DNA of 21,358 bases from positions 1-21,358 of the forward strand of contig CAUTUX010000016.1 of the NCBI GenBank assembly GCA_963542015.1, read 5' to 3'. The notes beneath the pieces were generated by a model that was given only the letters and a program-made list of their open reading frames with translations, was not told the origin of the DNA and searched no databases. Both the position numbers and the translations under genes were made by a program. This stretch comes from CAUTUX01 sp963542015. GTDB taxonomy: Bacteria > Bacillota > Clostridia > Christensenellales > CAG-917. The first letter of the stretch is position 1. Each line of letters opens with the position of its first letter. Positions 1 through 6,644 of the stretch are shown here, one piece after another.

Positions 1-28
1 GAATTTTCTTTTTTAATCAAAAAGATTT

Positions 29-295
29 ATGGTGCTAAATCAAAAAGACGGGACATATGATCTTGATTCTGATACTATTGCAGAACTTGCATATAGTAGT
101 TATTATATTCCTGGTTCATCAAGAGTGCATATTTCAAACGATGAAACACAACTTTTTAGCCCAAGACAAATTGGAAATAGCGGAATTTATTTTGAGACAA
201 ACCTATCTGCAAGAGGTGTCTTTTCCTTTATTAAGGCATTGCTAGAAAAAATGCAATTGGAAGATGATTTCAGTTTCTCTTTATCAGAGAACTAA
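29..295 (+). CDS. Hypothetical protein, 88 aa, unrecognised; possibly a 3' remnant
   Basis: I do not recognise this protein. The frame is closed by a stop at 14-16, so the readable ORF begins at the ATG at 29. No good ribosome binding site precedes it; there is only an A-rich stretch. The product is acidic and soluble, with no signal peptide or membrane segment. Its C-terminal part (residues about 60-85) looks helical. Another frame that is open from the window edge ends at position 60 and overlaps the start. This could therefore be a small gene coupled to an upstream one, or the downstream piece of a longer gene broken by a frameshift just outside the readable part. It ends 68 bp before the left copy of the direct repeat, a layout mirrored by the nuclease-like gene and the right copy. 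Confidence 0.4.
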   Translation: MVLNQKDGTYDLDSDTIAELAYSSYYIPGSSRVHISNDETQLFSPRQIGNSGIYFETNLSARGVFSFIKALLEKMQLEDDFSFSLSEN

Positions 296-362
296 TGTGC
301 TCCCCAAGTCAAGGACAATTAGTCATTGTCATTATTTCATCCCCCTATATAATCATCTATCA

Positions 363-484
363 CAACTCTAAGGTCTCTCCACTCGCTGTTGATAATTCCC
401 TTTAAAGAACTCAAATCGTTAAAATTAGGGCGTGTAGGGGCGATATTTTGGGTATTTTTGTTATGATCAGGTAGCAGATTTGTC
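363..484 (+). repeat. Left copy of ~120 bp imperfect direct repeat
   Basis: Aligns in the same orientation with 3510-3630. The best-conserved part, 414-484 against 3560-3630, aligns without gaps over 71 bp with 60 identical positions. It includes the shared strings AATCGTTAAAATTAGGGC, TAGGGGCGATATTT and TATGATCA, and ends in GTAGCAG(A/T)TTTGTC. The upstream 50 bp aligns less well and needs a small gap. The two copies bracket the three-gene accessory cassette. Confidence 0.8.
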
Positions 485-759
485 TATGTGTTAGAGTAGG
501 TCGTGCTTAATAATAATTATTGGGTGGGGTGTTGAGTGATTGGGTGGGTTAGATTGTCGGTTATTGACAGGTTGAGTTGTTTGGATAATATGTTTGGGGA
601 TTTTTTGTTGCCGTCCACTTTTTTGATATCGTTTGATTTTTATAACTTGATTACATAGACTGTAGATAGTGGAGTTATCGATTAGACTTTTATATTTAAT
701 AATTGCAATTTACACGAGATTCTCACACTAGTTGTAGTTTAAGCATAAAAAGGAATAAC
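485..759 (+). other. Non-coding G/T-rich stretch upstream of the accessory operon
   Basis: I see no gene here. Positions 485-612 are rich in G and T and poor in C on this strand, which stands out from the surrounding AT-rich DNA. The string GTCCACTTTTTTGATATC (613-630) resembles part of the right repeat copy (around 3524-3545), so a decayed third repeat piece may lie here. The rest is AT-rich and must hold the promoter for the downstream genes. I could not pick a -35/-10 pair with confidence. An imperfect dyad, ACACTAGTTGT (725-735), is a weak operator candidate. Confidence 0.45.
522..548 (+). other. Potential G-quadruplex motif
   Basis: Four G-runs of at least three (522-524, 526-529, 542-544, 546-548) are separated by loops of 1, 12 and 1 nt. 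This fits a loose G-quadruplex pattern and is unusual in such AT-rich DNA. The long central loop exceeds the classical 7 nt limit, so folding is uncertain. Confidence 0.35.
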
Positions 760-807
760 ATGCCAAATTGTATTCAAACGTTCATTAAATATTGCAAGAG
801 GTCTTAA
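760..807 (+). CDS. Putative 15-codon leader peptide ahead of the XRE-HD gene
   Basis: The ATG at 760 is preceded by a good Shine-Dalgarno-like sequence (AAAAAGGAATAAC). It opens a 15-codon frame (MPNCIQTFIKYCKRS) whose TAA ends at 807, directly abutting the ATG of the next gene at 808 in the same frame. The downstream gene also has its own AAGAGGT site (796-802) inside this peptide frame. The arrangement would allow translational coupling or attenuation. It could equally be chance, since the frame is very short. Confidence 0.3.
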   Translation: MPNCIQTFIKYCKRS

Positions 808-1623
808 ATGTCAATAGGGAAAAACATTACTATATTAAGAGAAAGAATGGGACTTACTCAAAAACAGATTGCGGATTTATTAGATGTTACAGATAACATT
901 GTTTCATCTTGGGAAATGGAAGAATATGAGCCAAATATGGATAATCAAATAAAGTTAGCAAAGATTTTCAAAGTATCAATGTCAAGTATTAATGGTACAA
1001 AAACGAAAATGTTTGAAACAAAAAAATCTATATATGATTGGGAACACATGAAACGATATGTTGAAGAAGTAGCAAAGAAATACAACTTAAAGGATACTCT
1101 AAACAGTGTTGAGTTTGCAGTAGAATCACACTATGGACAAACAAGAAAAAACTCAGAAGTTCCTTACATATATCATCCCTTAAATATGGCTTGTCACGCA
1201 CTAGCAATGGGGATTAGAGATGATGCATTAATTTCCGCAATACTTTTACACGATGTAATTGAAGATTGCGGGAAGGAAGAGCGTGAGTTACCAGTTGGAG
1301 ACGAATCGAAAGAAATAGTAAGACTTATGACAAGAAGGAAATCAAAAGAGAATACAACTGAAAGCGATATGGAAATGTACTACAATGCAATTTGTGATAA
1401 TGTAAAGGCATCAATAACAAAGTGTATTGATCGTTGCAACAACTTAACAACAATGTCGTGGGGACTTAGTAAGGAGAGGATGTTTCAAATGATAAAAGAA
1501 ACTGAGAGATATTATCCAAAGTTATTGGAAACAATAAAGAAAACAAGTGAATATAATGACGTTGCTTGGTTATTAAAATATCAAATGGAAAGTATGTTAG
1601 ATATATACAAGAGGTTGCTGTAG
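808..1623 (+). CDS. XRE-family regulator fused to a RelA/SpoT-type HD (alarmone hydrolase-like) domain
   Basis: 271 aa with two parts. Residues about 1-62 form an XRE/Cro helix-turn-helix (LTQKQIADLLDVT...IVSSWE...P). Residues about 80-250 resemble the (p)ppGpp hydrolase domain of RelA/SpoT and small alarmone hydrolases (HD_4 fold). The family pattern is visible: SHYGQTRK...PYIYHP with H123, the HD pair H148-D149, the catalytic ED at E152-D153, and KCIDRCNNL with D208. The metal ligands and catalytic acids therefore all seem present. No synthetase domain is attached. A role as a DNA-binding regulator that hydrolyses (p)ppGpp or another pyrophosphorylated nucleotide is inferred. An AAGAGGT ribosome site lies 5 bp before the ATG. 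It is first in a three-gene same-strand set with the macro domain and nuclease-like genes. HTH-linked regulators are common first genes in toxin-antitoxin and defence operons. The fold assignment is fairly secure, the substrate is not. Confidence 0.8.
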   Translation: MSIGKNITILRERMGLTQKQIADLLDVTDNIVSSWEMEEYEPNMDNQIKLAKIFKVSMSSINGTKTKMFETKKSIYDWEHMKRYVEEVAKKYNLKDTLNSVEFAVESHYGQTRKNSEVPYIYHPLNMACHALAMGIRDDALISAILLHDVIEDCGKEERELPVGDESKEIVRLMTRRKSKENTTESDMEMYYNAICDNVKASITKCIDRCNNLTTMSWGLSKERMFQMIKETERYYPKLLETIKKTSEYNDVAWLLKYQMESMLDIYKRLL

Positions 1624-1660
1624 AAATATAAGGAATAAAGTAGAGGTGTGCATTGCAAAG

Positions 1661-1699
1661 ATGTTTGATATTAGTGATGTAATATATGCTCAAAGGTAA
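1661..1699 (+). CDS. Putative 12-codon micro-ORF ahead of the macro domain gene
   Basis: An ATG at 1661 opens 12 codons (MFDISDVIYAQR) ending in TAA at 1697-1699. One codon later, in the same frame, comes the ATG of the macro domain gene at 1703. It could be a leader peptide mirroring the one before the XRE-HD gene, or a former N-terminal extension cut off by a stop. The downstream protein already starts at the natural beginning of a macro domain, so nothing essential appears to be lost. Confidence 0.2.
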   Translation: MFDISDVIYAQR

Positions 1700-1702
1700 T
1701 TT

Positions 1703-2221
1703 ATGGAAAGAATTAACAAACTGCACATAGTAACTGGCACTCTATTCGACTATTTGGATGACAAAGATTTAATCGTTAATAGCAATAATAAATATATGTT
1801 ATATGGCAGTGGCATTTGTGGACAAATATATAAACGAGCAGGCACACGAGAACTAGAAGATTATTGTCAAAAAAAATTTACCAAAAATATGGAAGTGAAT
1901 GAGATACGATTCACGCCAGGTTTTAGTTTGAATGTGGATATTTTACATATTTATTGTCCAAAGTTCTTTGAATCAACAAATCCTTATGCGGAATTGCTTG
2001 ATAGTTATTATTTAATATTCAATAGTGCTGCCCGAAAGGGTTATAAAAATATTATCAGTGTTAGTTTAGGAACGGGTCATCACGGTTATAAGCATGAATG
2101 TGTTGGATACAAAGTGTATGAAAAACTAAGAGAACTTGTTGACGAGTTTGATGTGGATTTTTATTTAGTGCTACCAGATGAGAAAGCATCAAGGTATTAT
2201 GTCTCGAGAGAGGAAACATAA
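1703..2221 (+). CDS. Macro domain protein (predicted ADP-ribose or nucleotide-derivative binding)
   Basis: 172 aa, essentially one macro domain. The N-terminus (HIVTGTLFDYLDDKDLIVNSNN) matches the usual pattern of G-D-I followed by the IVNAAN strand, here with N26-S27-N28. It is followed by a glycine-containing loop (GSGICGQIYKRAG, residues 35-47) where macro domains have GGGVxGAIxxAAG. The later SLGTGHHGYKH motif corresponds to the phosphate-binding loop. Macro domains bind or hydrolyse ADP-ribose, ADP-ribosyl groups or O-acetyl-ADP-ribose. DarG antitoxins use one to remove ADP-ribose from DNA. AAAGGT (1692-1697) precedes the ATG. The stop overlaps the next start (TAATG at 2219-2223), so the nuclease-like protein is translationally coupled. 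The substrate is unknown. Relative to MacroD types the sequence is divergent, so binding without hydrolysis is possible. Confidence 0.75.
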   Translation: MERINKLHIVTGTLFDYLDDKDLIVNSNNKYMLYGSGICGQIYKRAGTRELEDYCQKKFTKNMEVNEIRFTPGFSLNVDILHIYCPKFFESTNPYAELLDSYYLIFNSAARKGYKNIISVSLGTGHHGYKHECVGYKVYEKLRELVDEFDVDFYLVLPDEKASRYYVSREET

Positions 2222-3435
2222 TGAACTCAATTATTATTAATAGAATGTATGCTGGGGAGTATTTGACTCGCGGTATTGGCGGTGGCGAGGTTATAAATTT
2301 ACTTCATTCAGATGAGGGAATAAATTATTGCTTTATTAATCCGCAAGGCTTGTTTAATTCAAGGTATGATAATACGGTTCGTGCAGTTATTCATACGAGA
2401 TTATATGAAGCTGGGTGTTTTGAAGTAATAGGGGTTAGTATCTTAAATCATGAAAGTCAGTTGGTGCATGCAAAAGGATGCAGGTTAAAAGAAAAACTTG
2501 AAATTTGCTCACATGAGTTAAAAGAATATACTAAAAAACATCCTATTAATTATGGCGGAGTTCCTTACATAAAAGATACAGAAGAATGGGTGACTATAAC
2601 TTTTAAATCAGAGAAACTGTTGTATCCGAAGAGACAAATCTTTATACTAGATTCGCATTACAATAAAACAGTTAGTGACTGTATTATTTCTTATAAAATG
2701 GCGGACAAACGTTTCGCAAAGCAGTCGTTGCATATGTATATTGACGACATTAGTACACCAGATTCCTTTAATGAAATTATGAGAATGATTAATGACGAGG
2801 AGATTTGGTGTGAAAAAATAACTAGAATAGATAACGAGAAACATAACAATCATTTCAATTTTTTAACCTTAATCGGCAAAGAGGACGATGAATTGTCTTT
2901 CTCAAATATGTTCAATTATTTTTTTAGTAAACACAGTTATTTATTTGTAGACTTTGCAAGAGAAATTTTAAACATCAATATAAATCCTGCATATAGTATA
3001 AAAAGAGAGTTTCATAATATTGATTTATGGATTGAAGATGATACGAATATTCTTATTATTGAAAACAAAATAAAATCGGGAATTAATGGGGTTTCATATC
3101 GACATGATTTTAGTGATGGTGGTTTGATACAATCTCAATTATCAAAATATTATAGTTTCGCTGAGAACTATGCTAGAGAGAAACATAAAAAAGCATCGTA
3201 TTTTCTATTTTTACCAAATCATAACAAACTAGATTTGTCATTATATGAGGGTAGTAAGTTATACAAAGAAATAAGATATAGAGATATTTATAATTATTTA
3301 GTTTCAAAAAGTGTCAATGACCCGTATTACCTAGATTTTTGTAATGCGTTATATAAGCATACAAAGGATATACCAATTGACTACAGTGAAGTGCTTTTGA
3401 ACTACTTAATTAAGCAAATCAATAAAAACAAATGA
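2221..3435 (+). CDS. PD-(D/E)XK nuclease-like protein with an uncharacterised N-terminal domain
   Basis: 404 aa. The C-terminal half (about 225-400) has the signature of PD-(D/E)XK nuclease superfamily proteins of the PDDEXK_4 type. E263 (KREFHNID) is followed by D268 (NIDLW), then the strand ILIIENKIKSG with E281 and K283, then QSQLSKYYSF (304-313), where this family carries its Q-L-x-x-Y motif. The N-terminal half (about 1-215) is not recognised. It opens with NRMYAGEYLTRGIGGGEVINLL and mentions no clear catalytic set, so it may be a sensor or target-recognition domain. There are no membrane segments. An AGGAAA site (2211-2216) lies inside the preceding gene and the start overlaps that gene's stop, implying a joint function. 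Family members occur in defence and mobile regions. Nuclease activity is inferred from motifs only. Confidence 0.75.
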   Translation: MNSIIINRMYAGEYLTRGIGGGEVINLLHSDEGINYCFINPQGLFNSRYDNTVRAVIHTRLYEAGCFEVIGVSILNHESQLVHAKGCRLKEKLEICSHELKEYTKKHPINYGGVPYIKDTEEWVTITFKSEKLLYPKRQIFILDSHYNKTVSDCIISYKMADKRFAKQSLHMYIDDISTPDSFNEIMRMINDEEIWCEKITRIDNEKHNNHFNFLTLIGKEDDELSFSNMFNYFFSKHSYLFVDFAREILNININPAYSIKREFHNIDLWIEDDTNILIIENKIKSGINGVSYRHDFSDGGLIQSQLSKYYSFAENYAREKHKKASYFLFLPNHNKLDLSLYEGSKLYKEIRYRDIYNYLVSKSVNDPYYLDFCNALYKHTKDIPIDYSEVLLNYLIKQINKNK

Positions 3436-3509
3436 TAGGTGTAGAGTTTCAAGCATATGGATCTCCCAATTGATGTCCGTATTTTTTATTCTCCACACAA
3501 TTATTTTTG

Positions 3510-3630
3510 CCACTCTAGGGTTAGTCCACTTTTTGTTGATATGTCATCGAAAGAATCCTAATCGTTAAAATTAGGGCACATAGGGGCGATATTTGGGGTA
3601 AATTCAATATGATCAAGTAGCAGTTTTGTC
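3510..3630 (+). repeat. Right copy of ~120 bp imperfect direct repeat, abutting tRNA-Ser
   Basis: Same-strand partner of 363-484. It begins 75 bp after the nuclease-like gene's stop and ends 4 bp from the 3' CCA of the minus-strand tRNA-Ser. A 6-bp inverted repeat, CCTAAT/ATTAGG with a 7 nt loop, spans 3557-3575. The left copy does not keep the left arm, so a conserved hairpin is unlikely. The stretch 3436-3509 between gene and repeat shows nothing else. Confidence 0.8.
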
Positions 3631-3634
3631 GTTG

Positions 3635-3723
3635 TGGCGGAGATGGAGGGATTCGAACCCCCGAGAGATTGCTCCCTAACTGATTTCGAGTCAGCCCCGT
3701 TATGACCACTTCGATACATCTCC
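3635..3723 (-). tRNA. tRNA-Ser (anticodon CGA)
   Basis: On the minus strand the acceptor arms GGAGATG and CATCTCC pair fully, followed by discriminator G and an encoded CCA. The anticodon loop CTCGAAA, closed by GCTGA/TCAGT, gives anticodon CGA for UCG codons. A long variable arm (GGGAGCAATCTCTC region) identifies a class II serine tRNA, and GGTTCGAATCC is the T-arm. The length with CCA is 89 nt. Its 3' end faces the accessory cassette, the usual orientation for tRNA-adjacent insertions. Confidence 0.95.
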
Positions 3724-3808
3724 AAAAGCAAATTAATTATATTCAATTATCAGATACAAGTGCAATGTAAACGGGTAGTACAAACTGCTTAATTACTAGG
3801 ATTGATTA

Positions 3809-3838
3809 TTGAAAAAATTAAAAATAAAAATATATAAT
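3809..3838 (+). promoter_or_regulatory. Sigma-A-type promoter of the superoxide dismutase gene
   Basis: TTGAAA (3809-3814) and TATAAT (3833-3838) are separated by 18 bp, giving a start of transcription about 25 bp upstream of the start codon. A strong AGGAGG (3855-3860) lies 8 bp before the ATG at 3869. Confidence 0.7.
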
Positions 3839-3868
3839 TAACTAAGAAAGAGGCAGGAGGAATTAAAA

Positions 3869-4474
3869 ATGGCATTTATATTGGAGCCGCTTAAATATGC
3901 AAACGATGCTCTTGAACCAGTTATAGATAAAGAGACGGTTGCAATACACCATGATAAACATCACCAAGGATATGTAACAAATTTCAACAATGCTTTAGTT
4001 GGCACAGGATGGGAAGATAGAAAGATTGAGGATATATTGAGAAACCTCAATAAGATACCAGCGGATAAAAGGACGGCAGTTAAAAATCATGGAGGTGGAC
4101 ATTTTAACCACATGATATATTGGGAAGTAATGACTCCAGGTGGAGCAAAAGAACCAGTTGGGAATTTGAAAAAAGCGATAGATAAGAAATTTGGAAGTTT
4201 TGATGAATTTAAAAAACAATTTGAAGACAAAGGTAAAGGACAGTTTGGATCTGGGTGGGTAAGTTTAGTTGAGAAAGATGGGGAAATCTCTGTCGTAAAT
4301 CACTCAAATCAAGATACTCCTTTTAGCGATGGATACAACATCATAATCACAAACGATGTGTGGGAACATGCATATTATCTTAAATATCAAAATAGGCGAC
4401 CAGACTATTTATCTGCTTGGTGGGCACTCGTAAATTGGGATATTGCTGAGCAGAGATTCATGCAAGGAATATAA
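3869..4474 (+). CDS. sodA: Superoxide dismutase, Fe/Mn family (Mn-like)
   Basis: 201 aa, the usual family length. It converts superoxide to oxygen and hydrogen peroxide in the cytoplasm. The four metal ligands are in place: H27 (AIHHDKHHQGY), H81 (GGGHFNHMIYW), and D163 and H167 (NDVWEHAYYLKYQN). The glycines before H81 and the glutamine Q148 in NHSNQDTPF are the pattern associated with manganese rather than iron enzymes, though cambialistic use cannot be excluded. There is no signal peptide. The gene stands alone with its own promoter between the tRNA-Ser gene and coaX. I saw no clear intrinsic terminator in the 111 bp after the stop. A superoxide dismutase in a presumed anaerobe suggests some oxygen exposure. 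Confidence 0.95.
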   Translation: MAFILEPLKYANDALEPVIDKETVAIHHDKHHQGYVTNFNNALVGTGWEDRKIEDILRNLNKIPADKRTAVKNHGGGHFNHMIYWEVMTPGGAKEPVGNLKKAIDKKFGSFDEFKKQFEDKGKGQFGSGWVSLVEKDGEISVVNHSNQDTPFSDGYNIIITNDVWEHAYYLKYQNRRPDYLSAWWALVNWDIAEQRFMQGI

Positions 4475-4550
4475 CCAAGGACTGACATAAAGACATATAT
4501 TTATCAATTATTCTGATTTAAGTTTTTGCATTTATTCGCAATCTTTCGTG

Positions 4551-4559
4551 TGGTATAAT
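4551..4559 (+). promoter_or_regulatory. Extended -10 promoter for the coaX-hom-malQ-PPTase-ACP cluster
   Basis: TGG directly before TATAAT (4554-4559) forms an extended -10 element. No well-spaced -35 is visible; the nearest candidate, TTGCAT at 4526-4531, is 22 bp away. GAGGAG (4572-4577) lies 8 bp before the coaX ATG. Confidence 0.6.
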
Positions 4560-4585
4560 AACAATCGTGACGAGGAGAACGACAG

Positions 4586-5356
4586 ATGCTTTTAGCGATA
4601 GATGTAGGGAATACAAATCTTAAAATAGGTATTTTTGATAAAAGTAAATTAAAAGCTTCGTGGAGATTGTCAACGACTGCATCCAGAACATCTGATGAGT
4701 ACGGAATGGTTCTTTATGATTTGCTTTCACAAGAAAATCTTTCATTTACAGACATAGACGGCACAGTAATATCATCGGTGGCACCGATGCTAAACTATAC
4801 GCTTGAACACATGTGTCAATATTATATTCAAAAAAAACCATTAATGGTTTCAAGTGATATTAATGTTGGAATTAAGATTAAATATAAAAATTTGAGCATG
4901 TTGGGTTCTGATAGAATTATTGGAGCCTTAGCAACATATAAGGAATATGGCGGTCCTGCGATAGTAATTGATTTTGGTTCTGCTACAACATTTGATTTGG
5001 TTACAGGAGATGGTGTTTTTTTAGGAGGTGCAATTGCTCCTGGGATAAAGACATCTGCGGAGTCTTTAGTAAATACAGCAGTTAAGTTGCCTAGAGTCGA
5101 GCTTATAAGACCAGAGAATATAGTTGGACAATCGACAGTCGCATGTATGCAGAGCGGAATAGTATACGGATATGCTGGAATGGTGAAATACATGATTGAT
5201 AAGTATAAGGAAGTTGACGGCATGAAAAATGCTAAAGTTGTAGCGACAGGTGGTTTAAGTGAGTTGATACACAGCGTAGAACCTGAGCTAATTGATGTGA
5301 TTGATAGAGCACTGTCATTAAAAGGTTTAAGAAACATATACGAAATTAATAAATAG
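4586..5356 (+). CDS. coaX: Type III pantothenate kinase
   Basis: 256 aa, standard for the CoaX family. It phosphorylates pantothenate, the first step of coenzyme A synthesis. The phosphate-binding motif LLAIDVGNTNLKIGIF is at the N-terminus, with D6. The mid-protein motifs GSDRIIGALA and IDFGSATTFD...GGAIAPGI are characteristic of the ASKHA-fold type III enzymes, which need a monovalent cation and are not feedback-inhibited by CoA. It is the first gene of a run of tightly packed genes, with hom starting 11 bp after its stop. CoA is the donor used by the phosphopantetheinyl transferase three genes downstream, so the cluster may link cofactor supply to carrier-protein activation. Confidence 0.95.
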   Translation: MLLAIDVGNTNLKIGIFDKSKLKASWRLSTTASRTSDEYGMVLYDLLSQENLSFTDIDGTVISSVAPMLNYTLEHMCQYYIQKKPLMVSSDINVGIKIKYKNLSMLGSDRIIGALATYKEYGGPAIVIDFGSATTFDLVTGDGVFLGGAIAPGIKTSAESLVNTAVKLPRVELIRPENIVGQSTVACMQSGIVYGYAGMVKYMIDKYKEVDGMKNAKVVATGGLSELIHSVEPELIDVIDRALSLKGLRNIYEINK

Positions 5357-5366
5357 GAGATAGTTA

Positions 5367-6644
5367 GTGAAACAAGTAAAAGTCGCATTGCTGGGATTAG
5401 GCGTAGTTGGAAGTGGCACATATCGTATTTTGCAGAATAAAAAAGAATATATTGCGAGTAACGATAAGGTAGAGATAGAAGTTGTAAAAGTACTTGAAAA
5501 AAATCAAGATAGATTGAAAGAACTCAAAATACCAAAATCAATGGTTGCAAAGACTATTGATGAAATTGTTGAAGACAAGGAGATTCAAATTGTTGCAGAA
5601 TTTTTTGGTGGAATTGAACCAGCAAAAACATTTTTAATAAAGTGTTTAAAAAGTGGAAAAAGTATAGTTACAGCAAACAAAGAGATGTTGGCAAAGAGCT
5701 GGCCCGAGTTAGAAAAATCAGCAAGGGAAGGGAATGCAGGTATATATTTTGAAGCTAGTTGTGTTGGAGGTGTTCCTGTAATTAGAGCCTTAACAGAAAG
5801 CATGCAAGGCAATAATATAATTTCATTAAAAGGAATTGTAAACGGAACCACAAATTATATTTTATCAAGAATGATAAAAGAAAAAGTTGATTACGCTACA
5901 TGTTTAAAGGATGCACAAAAACTTGGATATGCAGAAGCTAATCCATCGGCGGATGTTGATGGATTTGATGCGATGTACAAAAACAGCATTTTGAGTTCGC
6001 TGGCATATAAGAAAAGAGTGCCAATAGATATGATATATAGAGAGGGCATTTCTAACATTTCATTAGAAGATATGGGAGCTGGAACGGATATGGGATACAC
6101 ATTGAAGTTGTTGGCAATTTCAAAGAGCATTGATGGAAAGATTGAAGCAAGAGTTCATCCTGCATTTATACCAAGCGAACATCCGCTGGCTCAAGTGCAA
6201 GGATCATTTAATGCATTATTTATGCATGGTGATAATGTTGATGATGTAATGCTGTATGGCAGAGGGGCAGGTTCTTTTCCAACAGGAAGTGCAATTGTAA
6301 GCGATATTGTTTACGCTGCCAGCGTAACTGAGCATAGACGATATGCATGGGAAGAAGACCTTGATATAAATAAAAACGATTTTGAACACAATTTTATTTC
6401 AAAATATTATGTTAGGATTTTGGTTGATGATAACGAAGGTATATTAAGTGCTATTGCAGCAGTATTTTCCAAAAATAAGATATCAATCAAATCCCTTGTG
6501 CAGAAGGATTCAAAAAAGAAGAGTGTGCCTATTGTTTTCATTACACATGAAACAAGAGAAGAATCTATGAAGAATGCACTGGATGAAATTTCACAATTAG
6601 TTGGGGTTGAATCTGTAGCTGCCGTAATAAGAGTGGAAGATTGA
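5367..6644 (+). CDS. hom: Homoserine dehydrogenase with C-terminal ACT domain
   Basis: 425 aa, the normal length of the monofunctional enzyme. It reduces aspartate semialdehyde to homoserine in threonine and methionine synthesis. The N-terminal nucleotide-binding motif is LLGLGVVGSGTY. The substrate-domain motifs include TANKEMLA, FEASCVGGVPVIRAL and IVNGTTNYILSRM, with the conserved lysine in DAMYKNSIL. Residues about 345-425 (VRILVDDNEGILSAIAAVFS...) form an ACT domain, which in relatives mediates threonine inhibition. The start is GTG at 5367, chosen because AGGAGA (5355-5360) lies 6 bp upstream and the product begins at the family's normal position. The stop overlaps the next start (TGATG, 6642-6646). 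Confidence 0.95.
   Translation: MKQVKVALLGLGVVGSGTYRILQNKKEYIASNDKVEIEVVKVLEKNQDRLKELKIPKSMVAKTIDEIVEDKEIQIVAEFFGGIEPAKTFLIKCLKSGKSIVTANKEMLAKSWPELEKSAREGNAGIYFEASCVGGVPVIRALTESMQGNNIISLKGIVNGTTNYILSRMIKEKVDYATCLKDAQKLGYAEANPSADVDGFDAMYKNSILSSLAYKKRVPIDMIYREGISNISLEDMGAGTDMGYTLKLLAISKSIDGKIEARVHPAFIPSEHPLAQVQGSFNALFMHGDNVDDVMLYGRGAGSFPTGSAIVSDIVYAASVTEHRRYAWEEDLDINKNDFEHNFISKYYVRILVDDNEGILSAIAAVFSKNKISIKSLVQKDSKKKSVPIVFITHETREESMKNALDEISQLVGVESVAAVIRVED

Noticed and set aside
485..510. Decayed tRNA-Ser 3' end after the left repeat, as expected for an attL site
   Set aside because: Only weak, scattered matches to the tRNA 3' end continue past 484, no better than chance for such short sequence.
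3557..3575. CCTAAT/ATTAGG hairpin as terminator of the tRNA-Ser transcript
   Set aside because: The stem is only 6 bp, no U-tract follows on either strand, and the left repeat copy does not keep the pairing.
363..3630. The two repeats as integron attC sites
   Set aside because: I looked for GTTRRRY/RYYYAAC core sites and paired arms and did not find them. No integron integrase is present in the window.
4828..5421. 197-codon minus-strand open frame opposite coaX
   Set aside because: Antisense to the conserved coaX frame, with no ribosome site or recognisable motif.
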